Below, piece by piece: positions 1 through 8,923 of a stretch of 64,000 nt of DNA; position 1 is the first letter of the stretch; each line of letters opens with the position of its first letter. The stretch is from Rhynchopus euleeides (taxonomy: Eukaryota; Euglenozoa; Diplonemea; Diplonemida; Diplonemidae): positions 1,922,001 to 1,986,000 of the forward strand of contig OY723285.1 in assembly GCA_963210315.1 (NCBI GenBank), given 5' to 3'. A program made the translations under genes and the position numbers. Under the pieces are notes generated by a model. It saw only the letters and a list, made by a program, of their open reading frames with translations, ran no database searches and was not told where the DNA came from.

Positions 1-1081
1 TGAGCTCCCTTTTCACGTGCTCATACGTAAGGGTGATCCGGGGCCCGAGGTCGGCAGCCAGCCGTGCCGTGCTGAGGAAGAGGGGGCGGAGGGATTTATC
101 GCGGCAAACCGCTTCCCCTTTTAGGTGTCGCAGCACCACCTGCGAGTCACCCCGCACCGTAACGTTCCCCTCAGGGGGCGGGTCGCCCCTTCTGAGCAGC
201 CGTAGGCCCGCTCGAACCCCTTCGTACTCAGCGATGTTGTTGCTGCGTACGTTCAGCAGAGGGAGGATCTCTTCCGACACCTTGAGGCCGTCTCGGTAGA
301 GCACCGCACCTGCACCCGCCAGGGCGAAGGGGGTGCCGTTGTCCCTTGCTCCGCCGTCGAAGTAGAGGGTGAGCCCCGGGGCTGTGTCCTCGGGGATGCG
401 TGGGCGGGCCTCCCGCGGCCCCCTCTCAGGGGGGTCAGGTGTGTGGGGGCGGATGCGGCGCGTTTCGACTTCTGGGAGGGTGAGGCCGGTCGACAGCTCA
501 AAGTCGACAGCCAACTCCATGAGGGTCACGGTGTGCTCCCCTCCCTGCGGCCCCCATTTCAGGCCCCGCAGCCAGTCGCAGAGGGCCACCCACAGCTCCG
601 GGGGGCGCTTGCCCCACGTCTGTTTGACAGTGGACGGCGCCCGCACAGGGATGCAGGCCCGTTCGGGGTTGGGCGTGCACCACCCCCATGGATAGTGAAG
701 GGTGCGGTGGTGGCGCGCGGAGCGGTCGAGCAGTCCATCTTTCTCCTGCCGCGCCGAGAGGATTGCAATGAAGTAGCGGTGCAGCTGCGCCACTATATCC
801 ACCCTGCGTGCGAAGGATAGTGGCAGGGGCTGCCTGTCCTCCGGGATGCCGTGTCTAAAGGCGGGCGCCACCCCGCATAACGCCAAGCAAGGTGGCCAGG
901 TTGACCGGTCCACAGCCGTAATGGGGTGGTTTTGTCGGATTGGGTCCCACGCGGAGCACTCCCACCATAGGTGCATCACCGTCTCGGGGGTGCCTGCGTT
1001 GCAGTATCGGCAGATCCCGCCCCGTGCGCCCTCGGACAGGCACCGCCCCTGCAATGACGGAACGAAGGAGGCCCCGTTGGT
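1..1081 (-). CDS. Retrotransposon C-terminus: Cys/His motif and RNase H (partial, shifted frame)
   Basis: Read on the minus strand in the frame whose codons start one base beyond that of the reverse transcriptase ORF, bases 1081 to 1 are open throughout. First comes a zinc-type motif, GICRYCNAGTPETVMHLWW followed by ECS, then a linker, then a type I RNase H of the RVT_3/RnhA kind. The RNase H shows YFDGGARDNG (first Asp), NNIAEYEGV (Glu), VRGDSQVVL (second Asp) and the start of EHVKREL, where the family has its conserved His. The frame joins the upstream ORF if one extra base is skipped near 1075-1085. There is no start codon of its own, so it is a displaced 3' part of the polyprotein. It leaves the window at base 1. 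Confidence 0.82.
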
Positions 1082-4000
1082 ATCCCGTGACCGCGGCGCC
1101 CTCTCCCTCCAGGACGCAGCGTGTGGCTTGCCCGTCGATGCCGTGCTGAGCGCCCGCAAAGTCGTCACGACGACCAGCCAGCGCCTTGGCCACCTGTGTA
1201 CGTAGGGCCTGGCGGAGGTCATGAGCGAAGATCCCCCATCCGCTCGTTGTTGCTGCGGTGGGGTCGAAGACTATGCTCCGTCCCGCTTCATCAGTGTAAG
1301 ATAGGGTGGTCGCCGTGCTCCAGCTCCATCCTATCCACCGAAGGGCCGCTCGGAAAAGCGCGAAGGGGCCTGTCCCTGTAAGCCTCACTCTGCTATCCCA
1401 AGCCGTCTCAGACAGAACCCTGCAGCGGCCCCACTTCTTGACCTGCATGGCCCAGGTGGTGATCTGCCGGTAGCGGGGGGCGACGGCGGGGTCCACCCGA
1501 TGTGCATGGTGGAGGACATCCAGCACAGCCTCCCGCGCCCTGCGGGGGGGTCCGGACCACAGCGCGGCGACGAAGAGCCCCCTCCATCGCCTGATGTCGG
1601 CGTCCTCCCAGCGGGTGACCAGGGCGTCGTAGTAGAGCCTGGACCCCGCTGTCATCGCTGCTGCCTGCCCCTTCCACTGCACCGGTAGGGGCAGTGCCGA
1701 GGTCCTGCGCAGGTTCTGCTCTGCGCCCTCTTTTCGGCGGGCGACGCGCTCCGATTTGGGCACCTCGGGTCCCTCGAGCGGGCGCGCATGCAGCATGGCC
1801 CCGAGGCAGTCGAAGCTATCGCGCTGTCGAAGGGGGGTAGCCGTGCCGTCCCGTGTCCGGTAGACTATCGGGGTCAACGGCTCGGGGGACGTCGAGAAGA
1901 CATGTGACTTGACCTCTGCGCATATTACCATCCCGGTATCGTGGGAGAAATCTGCAGAGTCATCCACCACTGCTTGCAAGGTCCCCGGGCTGGGGGTCAC
2001 CGCGTACACATCGTCCACAAACGACAACGCCCTCGTGCCCTGCCGGTGCTCCGCCATGCGCATCCATACACCCACCAGCACGTTGATCAGCACGACGCTA
2101 ATGGGGCAGCCCTGCATGATGCCGTTGGTTGGCAGGAAGCCCTCTCCGATAGTGCCGCTTACCCGGAAGTGCCGCTGCATTGACCCGTACGCTGCCCGCA
2201 GGGTGCGCAGGACTCGGCCGTCGAAGCCGAGCTCCGCAGCTAGACAGAAGGTCAGGTCAATCGGCACCGTGTCGAAGCATTTCTTAAAGTCTAGGGCGAC
2301 ACCGTACAGTGGCTGTCCTGTGAGGTGGGCCTCTTCGATCCGTGCTGCCAGGTGCCAGATGAGGTCCTCCGCGCCGTGGCCAGGTCTGCATCCGTGCAAG
2401 TCCTCAGGCGCAATGCTCTTCAGCCACTTCAGCGCAGGCTTCACTCGGATTGCTGCCCACACCCTGTACAGCACGGGAGTGATGCTGATGGGGCGCTGCG
2501 ACAGCGGCTCACCTGAGCTGCCGGGCTTGGGAATGAGGCAAATCATGGCGTGCATCAGCTGCTCCGGCCATTCGCCCGATCTCTCGACCTCATTGAACAC
2601 CTCCGCGAACAACTTGAGGAGGTCCCCTGGGAGTTGCCGCAGCTCGTGCACCCTCCAGCCGTGTAGGCCCGGCGAGGTGGATGTAGACATTTTAGCCAGC
2701 GCTGTCCCAACGTCTTCTGCCGTAATGGTCTTACACTCCATCTCGGCCGGGTCAGGGAGGAAGTCGCTGTACCTCTGTCGGAAGGTGTCCCAGCGAGGCT
2801 CAGGCGTCGTCGCATACTTCCGGAAGTAGCCCCCCCACGCAGTATCGCTCCTCAGCAGTTCATCCGCCTCCTTGGGGCAGGCCGTGAAGGAGCCATCCTC
2901 GCGGCGCATGAAGGTGGTAGGGGCGCAGAAGCGGTCTGCGAGGTACGAGAACACTATCCCCGCCTCCTGCGTCCAGGCCTTCTGCATCCTCGCCTTCCAC
3001 GTGCGGAGTCTTTCGTCGCGGAGCGCGTCGAACATGCCTCGCTGAGATCCCTCCAGGGCGACAAGGGCCATCTCCATCGTCTCGAGGTCCGGCAGTTGTG
3101 AGGTGGTGCCCGCCAGCGCCGCCTCCAGCCCCGGGGGAAGGCCCCCTCCCTTCAGCCGCTTCTTCGCAGCGTCCCAGGCGTGCTCTTCGTTGGGTGTGGG
3201 GGGGTATGGCGCAGACTCCAGCAGTCGGTGGCGGCCCTCCAGGATGAGGGTCCGGAGGTTCCCCAACAGCTTGTCCTTCGCCCGGGTGTTCTTGTCGCCC
3301 GCTCCTCGGGCGGAGGCGGGGCGGTGTTTGGTGGCCACCCTCGACTGCTGCATGTGGTAGCCCTCCGCCCTGCCCGTGTACGCCGCTTCCTGCCTTCCGA
3401 GTTGGCCCACGTGGACACGCTTCAGGAAGTTCTCGCTGCAGGCTGAGGCCCGGCGGAGGAGTTGCGCTCCTGTTGCACCCTTTTTCGTTTTCTCTGCGGT
3501 TAGCACATCCAGCAGCACCTCTCTGGCGGCAGCGCCCCCGAGCGTGGGCTTGCACTTAGGAAAGGGGGCGGGGAGGATGCAGATTTGCTTCGGTCGGCGG
3601 AAGGCGGCGAGGTCGAGGTCGACGAAGAGCGGGCAGTGCGTGGGGATGCCGTATTCGCCCTTTTCTGCCACCTCGACGGAGCGCAAGGCCGGCGCCGCGC
3701 AGGGGTTCAGCAGGCAGATGTCCAGTCTGGTGCCTTCCTTCGATGCCCAGCAGGTGTTCCGAACTTCCTGCTGTTTCAGCTCTGCGTATGAGACCGCCGC
3801 ATCGGTCCAACCACCCACCCGGCACGCCTGGGATAGGACGGCACTGGTCTCCGGGTTGGTGTTGAGGTCCCCCAGCAGCAACACGGGCACCTGCCCCAGG
3901 CCGGCTGCGAGGTCCAGCGCCTCCTGCAGGAGGGTCTCCCGCTGCACTCGCACCTCCATCCCAGAGTGACCATAAACGCACAGGATGTGGAGCGCTGTCT

Positions 4001-5237
4001 TGCCGTTACTGGTTGCGAGCACCACGTGTACCAGGCGGGTACTGTCATGCAGCTTCTTTTCCAGCTTGGTCTTCGGTTGCACCACTTGCGCTACCAGGCC
4101 CTCTTTTGCCATGACTGCCACTCCTCCGGGTCGGGTCTGCTCGTAGCCATTGGCCCCCTTGACTTTGGGCATGCCCTTACCCCAGTGCATGGACCAGCCG
4201 TGGGCCGCGAAGTAGCTGCTGAGCGTGCCCTTGCTGGGGTCCGGGACACGCGTTTCTTGCAGGGCCACAACGTCTGCCTTCAGGTCCGCCACATCACACA
4301 AGTGGGTTGACAGCGACGTGACGTTGGCTGACGCCACCCTGAGTACCCCAGGAGACGCTGGCCGCGGCGCGGGGCGTCGCGGCGGCGGCCTGGGAGCAGG
4401 GCCGCGTATCGGGGAGATTGTGGTAGCGGCGGTTGCGGTTGGAGCTACAGGAGGAGGAGTGGGAGTCGCGGTGGGGAGTTTCCATCTGTTTGTCGTGGAG
4501 GCTGCTAACTCCCTGGCTAGCGTGAGGGGGATGCGCAGCACGTCGTAGTGGAAGGGCCTCCACGTGAGGCATATCACTTTGTCGCCTGACCCGACGCGCC
4601 CCAGGTGCAGCCTATCCGTAGTGCCGAGGACCCACACCTGGGCCCCCAACACCTCAGCCGCTACCCTGAGTGTAGCCCCGTCCCCGTAGACCCCGCTCTG
4701 TGCCTGCGCCGCGATGTAGTCGTCGTAGGACGGGGGTGCCCGGGGGTCATCTATATCGGGCGCGTAGGTTGCTCGCCTCTCGGCGTCCTGTCCCAGGGCT
4801 TCGACTACAGCTGCTCTGAGAGAGGCCGCCGTCCATCCCGCACATTGCACCGCGAGGCCGGTGTATTGGCAGTTGCCGTCTTTTGCCACCGCCTCACGCA
4901 CTGCCAGCAGTCGTTGCGCCATCTCTGCCAGCCATCGGTCGTCCTGCTCTACTGAGGAGGGGGAGTACTCCTGTCCCCCTCCTCCCCGGAGCCCCCGGGG
5001 TTCTCCTGCCCCAGGGGCGTGGCTTCTATGCACTCTCGCTCTATCTAAAGGCCCCGCAGAGGTTACTCCTGTCCCTGCGGGGTTTGGTTCTCTATGGGGG
5101 GGTTGTGGGGAGGGTTCGCCGGCGGCGAGAGGGTGCTGCGCCACGGGCGCTCCCCCTATCCCCTGGTCGGCGCCCCCGCCGGGGGAACCGGAAGCCTTAG
5201 GGTGTAGGCCGGGTCCCCCCTTGAGGGGGCGCCTCAC
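855..5237 (-). CDS. Retrotransposon polyprotein: OTU protease, APE endonuclease, reverse transcriptase
   Basis: 1460 codons. A Pro/Gly-rich N-terminus precedes an OTU-like cysteine protease: DGNCQY near residue 120 supplies the Asp/Cys motif and RPFHYD the His. From about residue 300 to 550 is an exonuclease-endonuclease-phosphatase (APE) domain with SANVTSL, ALQETR, GDLNTNPE and the terminal IPTHCPL motif. The reverse transcriptase follows, with LIPKPG, the motif A Asp in LDFKKCFDTVP, GIMQGCPIS, and the catalytic box FVDD near residue 1072. The ORF ends at 855 with about 75 non-homologous residues, because the natural continuation (zinc motif, RNase H) is in another frame after a shift near 1075-1085. 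All visible catalytic motifs are intact, so the copy may be young, with a frameshift by mutation, sequencing error or programmed shifting. Confidence 0.88.
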   Translation of the reverse strand: MRRPLKGGPGLHPKASGSPGGGADQGIGGAPVAQHPLAAGEPSPQPPHREPNPAGTGVTSAGPLDRARVHRSHAPGAGEPRGLRGGGGQEYSPSSVEQDDRWLAEMAQRLLAVREAVAKDGNCQYTGLAVQCAGWTAASLRAAVVEALGQDAERRATYAPDIDDPRAPPSYDDYIAAQAQSGVYGDGATLRVAAEVLGAQVWVLGTTDRLHLGRVGSGDKVICLTWRPFHYDVLRIPLTLARELAASTTNRWKLPTATPTPPPVAPTATAATTISPIRGPAPRPPPRRPAPRPASPGVLRVASANVTSLSTHLCDVADLKADVVALQETRVPDPSKGTLSSYFAAHGWSMHWGKGMPKVKGANGYEQTRPGGVAVMAKEGLVAQVVQPKTKLEKKLHDSTRLVHVVLATSNGKTALHILCVYGHSGMEVRVQRETLLQEALDLAAGLGQVPVLLLGDLNTNPETSAVLSQACRVGGWTDAAVSYAELKQQEVRNTCWASKEGTRLDICLLNPCAAPALRSVEVAEKGEYGIPTHCPLFVDLDLAAFRRPKQICILPAPFPKCKPTLGGAAAREVLLDVLTAEKTKKGATGAQLLRRASACSENFLKRVHVGQLGRQEAAYTGRAEGYHMQQSRVATKHRPASARGAGDKNTRAKDKLLGNLRTLILEGRHRLLESAPYPPTPNEEHAWDAAKKRLKGGGLPPGLEAALAGTTSQLPDLETMEMALVALEGSQRGMFDALRDERLRTWKARMQKAWTQEAGIVFSYLADRFCAPTTFMRREDGSFTACPKEADELLRSDTAWGGYFRKYATTPEPRWDTFRQRYSDFLPDPAEMECKTITAEDVGTALAKMSTSTSPGLHGWRVHELRQLPGDLLKLFAEVFNEVERSGEWPEQLMHAMICLIPKPGSSGEPLSQRPISITPVLYRVWAAIRVKPALKWLKSIAPEDLHGCRPGHGAEDLIWHLAARIEEAHLTGQPLYGVALDFKKCFDTVPIDLTFCLAAELGFDGRVLRTLRAAYGSMQRHFRVSGTIGEGFLPTNGIMQGCPISVVLINVLVGVWMRMAEHRQGTRALSFVDDVYAVTPSPGTLQAVVDDSADFSHDTGMVICAEVKSHVFSTSPEPLTPIVYRTRDGTATPLRQRDSFDCLGAMLHARPLEGPEVPKSERVARRKEGAEQNLRRTSALPLPVQWKGQAAAMTAGSRLYYDALVTRWEDADIRRWRGLFVAALWSGPPRRAREAVLDVLHHAHRVDPAVAPRYRQITTWAMQVKKWGRCRVLSETAWDSRVRLTGTGPFALFRAALRWIGWSWSTATTLSYTDEAGRSIVFDPTAATTSGWGIFAHDLRQALRTQVAKALAGRRDDFAGAQHGIDGQATRCVLEGEGAAVTGYQRGLLRSVIAGAVPVRGRTGRDLPILQRRHPRDGDAPMVGVLRVGPNPTKPPHYGCGPVNLATLLGVMRGGARL

Positions 5238-5240
5238 CCC

Positions 5241-5720
5241 CTAGTAGGGGGTGTAGCGCTTAGCCCCCCTCCACAGTAGGGGTGCCTTGCCGTTCTTGCC
5301 CGCGCCCTTTCCCGCCACTCGGGGTGTGTCGGTGACGTCCTGATCAGCTGCCGCGTCCCCTTGTCCGGCCTCGGCCCCTTTGTTCCCGGGCGCGGGTTGC
5401 TGAGGGGGGGGTAGCTGCTCGGACGCCGGGGGCTGCCCTTCGCCTCCGCATCCAGGGTCAGGCTGCTGCTGCTGCGGTGCGGGCACGGGTGTATCCCCGG
5501 GCGCAGGGGCGGCTGCGGGCGCTGCGGAGGTGGCGGTGGTGGTGTTGTTGTTGCTATCAGACGCGGGGGGTTCGAGGTCAGCGTTGGCTGTGGGGGCAGG
5601 TTGGTCAGCCCCTGCCGGTGGTGGCGCGATTGCCGTTTTGGTCTGGGCCGGCTCCGCTGTTGCCGCCACTGGGGGGGGTGGGTGTGTGTGTGTGTGTGTG
5701 TGTGTGGTGCGGCGCACCAC
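5241..5720 (-). CDS. Possible low-complexity leader ORF (ORF1-like) of the retrotransposon
   Basis: 159 codons ending a few bases upstream of the large ORF start. The product is rich in Pro, Ala, Gln, Thr and Asn, and its N-terminus is made from a (GT)n tract that reads as His-Thr repeats. No zinc knuckle or RRM is visible. A second overlapping frame (5234-5749) is also open, so this may be open only because of GC-rich composition. A Gag-like role is possible by position only. Confidence 0.3.
   Translation of the reverse strand: MVRRTTHTHTHTHPPPPVAATAEPAQTKTAIAPPPAGADQPAPTANADLEPPASDSNNNTTTATSAAPAAAPAPGDTPVPAPQQQQPDPGCGGEGQPPASEQLPPPQQPAPGNKGAEAGQGDAAADQDVTDTPRVAGKGAGKNGKAPLLWRGAKRYTPY
5682..5706. 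repeat. (GT)n microsatellite at the retrotransposon 5' side
   Basis: About 12 GT units, bordered by a G run on the left and an inverted GGTGCGGCGCACC on the right. It sits where the 5' end of the minus-strand element should be, so it may be a target microsatellite or the 5' UTR. Confidence 0.75.
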
Positions 5721-5980
5721 ATCACTTCACTCGCAACACGCTTCGCCATTGCGCCAAGAGAGTGCGAGAGTGAGAGAGGGGTGAAGGATCCTCACGTGCT
5801 GTATACCGCAAACCCCACACCTCTCCCGTTGCCCCCTCATCGCACCAAGCTCTTCATGGTGGCCGAAGTCAGCGGGGTCGCCAGGTGGTTGGGCAGGCCC
5901 CTCCCCCTCGTGTGGATCGAGCGTTCAAATGCACACCACCCACTGCAGGTTGCGAGGTTGCTGTATTTCTGCTTGGCGAT

Positions 5981-8923
5981 ATGGGGCACCACGTGGCGCG
6001 TCTTGCAGGCGCCCTGCTGCTTCTGGCGGGGTGGGCTGGGCAGGCGGAGGGGCTCGGCAGGACGCTGGGCGACTGCGACAGGATTGCATCGGCGTTCCGG
6101 AACACCTGCGACAGGGCGGGGGGTGCACTGGACAGCCTGGCGGGGCACAGCGGGACGGCGGTGACGTGCACCGGCAGCCCCGCCTGCGGCGGGACGGTGA
6201 ACGCCGACGGGTCGTGCACGTGGCAGCGGAAGCTGTGCGTGACCTGCAGGGAGGTGGGCGGTGTGGTGCGGATCCGTGTGCAGAGCAACGGGCTGCCTGC
6301 GTCGTGCTACTCGTCGCCCGTGGAGCCGAAGGAGCAGGACAACGACTTTGAGGTGGACTTCAACGTGCCCGTGGTGGAGCGTGTGGCGCCCATGACGCAG
6401 GATGAGGTGAACGAGGCGGTGTGCGACATCCAGGCGCACTCGCGGGTGCCTGCAGACAGCCACTTCGAGCTGCTCGGGACATCGACGCTGCGCGTGGCGT
6501 CGGGGGTTGCGCTGGACGGTGTGGTGTACATGAACCAGATGAGCGCGCTGGGGGTGGACCCCTTCTACCCGTCTGTGTTTGCGGAGGTGACGGACCCTGC
6601 CAGCGTGGTGGAGAAGGTGGACCTGTGCCTGGGGCACCCGCAGGCGGCAGGCATCTACCACTACCACACCCCTTCGCCGTGCGTGGCGGACCCGACGTCG
6701 CAGCCGGTGGCACCGTGCAACGCACGCAACGGGTGCACCGACTTTGCGACACAGGCGGTGTCGACATACAAGCGCGAGCTGACGGTGATCGGGCTGGCAA
6801 AGGACGGGCACGTGATGTACGGGCCGTACCTCGGCAGCGGGGCGGAGGCGGGTGCCTCGGGGCTGGACGTGTGCAACGGTGCGGTGGGGCTGGCTGAGTG
6901 CGACGACAGCTACGCCTACTTTGCGACAAAGACCTTCCCCTACCTGAGCGGGTGCTTTGGTGCAGGCGGCCGCCCGAGCTTTACCCCTCAGTGCACAACG
7001 AACGGGCCGTCCGCGTACACCGCCCTGCAGCGCCCTGTGTGCACGCCTGCCACACCTGCCACACCCGCGCCTGTCGTGACACCTGTGCCTGCGCCACCGA
7101 CGCCTGTTGCAACACCCGCACCCGCGCCTGTGACCACCCCACAGCCTGCTGCTGTGCCCACACCTGAGACACCGTGCGAGCGGAGGCAGCGGCGCGGCCT
7201 GCGGTGCAAGGAGACGCCTGCACCTGCACCTGCACCGACCCCCGTGCCTGTCGCGACCCGTGTGCCCGTGACAGCTGCACCCGCGACACCTGTGCCCACA
7301 CCCATCCCGACACCCGCACCTGTGACCACCCCACAGCCTGCTGCTGTGCCCACACCTGAGACACCGTGTGAGCGGAGGCAGCGCCGTGGTCTGCAGTGCA
7401 AGGAGACACCTGCGCCTGTGGCGACGCCTCTGCCCGTGCCCGAGACGCCTGTGCCAGACACGGCGGCACCCGCTACCGGTGCACCTGCGACCGATGGCCC
7501 TGCCCCTGTGGGCAGGACACTGCCGAACGTGGTGCTGTTCATGCCGGACGACATGGCGTTCCTGTGGGACGAGGCGCCTGCAGGGACAGAGGTTCCGGCA
7601 GAGCGGCCGCCGACACCGAACATGGACCGGGTGCGCGCAGAGGGTGCAGTGTTCGAGCGGGCGTACACGGCAGCGCCGAAGTGCGCGCCGTCGCGGTTCA
7701 GCCTCCTGACGGGGCGGTACCCCAGCCGGGGCGACTACGCGCGCTTCGTGGCGGGTCGGAAGCACAGCGGGGACGCGGGGTGGGACGGGCGGGTTAACAT
7801 CGACGTGCCGACGACAAAGCTGATGGACGGGGACGTGTCGGAGAATCTGCAGACGGCGCTGGGACGGCGGGGGTACGAGACGATTCATTCGGGGAAGTGG
7901 CACCTGTTCCCGTCCAAGATGGAGGAGGCGTACCTTGCGGACTACAAGGCGCTGGTGCGGGACGTGGCGGCCACGGGGTTCACGCAGGTGGCATCAGCGT
8001 ACGTGACGAACATGGAGGCGGACGGGGCGACGGACGGGAAGGGCCACCACTGGTCGCACAACCCGGAGTGGATGGTCAACACGTCGCTGGCGGCGGTGGG
8101 CGATGCAGTGCGGGCACAGAAGCCTTTCTTCCTGCATATGACGCCGACAGGCCCGCACAACCCGAAGACGCAGGCGGCAATGGCGTTCGACATGCGCGCC
8201 ACGCCTGCGGGCATGCTGGAGCACGTGCCGCAGACGACGATGCGTAAGCGCACGGACGTGTGGGCTGCGGCGGGGGATCTGACGCGGCGCGAGTCCGTGC
8301 AGGAGGCGCTGGCGTCGCACATGTGGGTGGACGACGCGCTCGGGGCCGTGCTGCAGGGGCTGGAGGGGCTGGGCGTGCTGGACAACACAGTGGTGGTGCT
8401 GTGCACGGACCACGGTGTGTCGGGCAAGTCGTCTGTGGCGGAGACGGGGACGCGCATCCTGCAGGCGGTGTGGTACCCTGCAGAGGTGCCTGCAGGCACG
8501 CGTGTCGGTTCCGTGGTGGTCAACACCGACACGGCGGCGACGCTGCTGGACTACGCGGGGGCGTCGTCGACCCGCACGCTCGACGGTGTGTCGTGGCGTG
8601 CGGCAGCAGGCGGGGTGGTCCCGCTGTCGACCGTTCCGAAGGCGATGGAGATGCTGACGGACCGCGCGGTGGTCGTGTGGCCCTACAAGTACGTGGTGCC
8701 AGGCGGCGTGGCGGCAGCGGGGCAGCTGTACGACCTGTCGGAGGACGAGGGCGAGGAGCGCAACCTGGCGGGAGACGGGGCGCTCCATTCGGTGCTGCGG
8801 AGCATGCAGGAGTACATGCAGTGCCACGACCAGTCCACCTCGGGGCTTCCAGCAGCAGCAGAGTGCACCATGCCGGAGATCCCGAACCCCGCGTACGTGT
8901 CAGCAGGTGGTGTTCGCCTGTGA
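5981..8923 (+). CDS. Secreted YHYH-domain plus sulfatase fusion protein
   Basis: 980 residues from the ATG at 5981, chosen because it gives a clean signal peptide (MGHHVARLAGALLLLAGWAG); the frame stays open 32 codons upstream. The N-terminal half ends in a YHYH-family domain, with GIYHYHTPSPC near residue 226 and YLSGCFGAGG near its end. A Thr/Pro-rich linker (about 350-505) contains a duplicated Cys-containing block, TPETPCERRQRRGL. The C-terminal half is a type I sulfatase: NVVLFMPDDM (metal-binding Asp pair), then KCAPSRFSLLTGRYPSR near residue 568, matching the C-x-P-S-R signature whose Cys becomes formylglycine. GKWHL, THGPHNP-like HMTPTGPHNP and CTDHG motifs follow. Likely hydrolyses sulfate esters outside the cell or in the endomembrane system; substrate unknown. 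No introns needed. Confidence 0.9.
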   Translation: MGHHVARLAGALLLLAGWAGQAEGLGRTLGDCDRIASAFRNTCDRAGGALDSLAGHSGTAVTCTGSPACGGTVNADGSCTWQRKLCVTCREVGGVVRIRVQSNGLPASCYSSPVEPKEQDNDFEVDFNVPVVERVAPMTQDEVNEAVCDIQAHSRVPADSHFELLGTSTLRVASGVALDGVVYMNQMSALGVDPFYPSVFAEVTDPASVVEKVDLCLGHPQAAGIYHYHTPSPCVADPTSQPVAPCNARNGCTDFATQAVSTYKRELTVIGLAKDGHVMYGPYLGSGAEAGASGLDVCNGAVGLAECDDSYAYFATKTFPYLSGCFGAGGRPSFTPQCTTNGPSAYTALQRPVCTPATPATPAPVVTPVPAPPTPVATPAPAPVTTPQPAAVPTPETPCERRQRRGLRCKETPAPAPAPTPVPVATRVPVTAAPATPVPTPIPTPAPVTTPQPAAVPTPETPCERRQRRGLQCKETPAPVATPLPVPETPVPDTAAPATGAPATDGPAPVGRTLPNVVLFMPDDMAFLWDEAPAGTEVPAERPPTPNMDRVRAEGAVFERAYTAAPKCAPSRFSLLTGRYPSRGDYARFVAGRKHSGDAGWDGRVNIDVPTTKLMDGDVSENLQTALGRRGYETIHSGKWHLFPSKMEEAYLADYKALVRDVAATGFTQVASAYVTNMEADGATDGKGHHWSHNPEWMVNTSLAAVGDAVRAQKPFFLHMTPTGPHNPKTQAAMAFDMRATPAGMLEHVPQTTMRKRTDVWAAAGDLTRRESVQEALASHMWVDDALGAVLQGLEGLGVLDNTVVVLCTDHGVSGKSSVAETGTRILQAVWYPAEVPAGTRVGSVVVNTDTAATLLDYAGASSTRTLDGVSWRAAAGGVVPLSTVPKAMEMLTDRAVVVWPYKYVVPGGVAAAGQLYDLSEDEGEERNLAGDGALHSVLRSMQEYMQCHDQSTSGLPAAAECTMPEIPNPAYVSAGGVRL

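Larger units (their letters stand above)
1..5749 (-). mobile_element. Non-LTR retrotransposon, Dualen/RandI-like, cut by the window edge
   Basis: A minus-strand element. In order it has a low-complexity leader ORF, a large ORF with OTU-type cysteine protease, APE-type endonuclease and reverse transcriptase, then in another frame a Cys/His motif and RNase H that continue past base 1. OTU plus APE plus RT plus RNase H is the known arrangement of Dualen/RandI elements of green algae, which also carry a second endonuclease (RLE) at the C-terminus; that part would lie outside the window. The 5' side abuts a (GT)n tract at about 5682-5706. The exact 5' end and any target duplication were not found. 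Family assignment is inference from domain order. Confidence 0.85.

Noticed and set aside
5837..7903. 688-codon minus-strand open frame opposite the sulfatase
   Set aside because: His/Arg/Cys-rich antisense of GC-rich codons; no domains.
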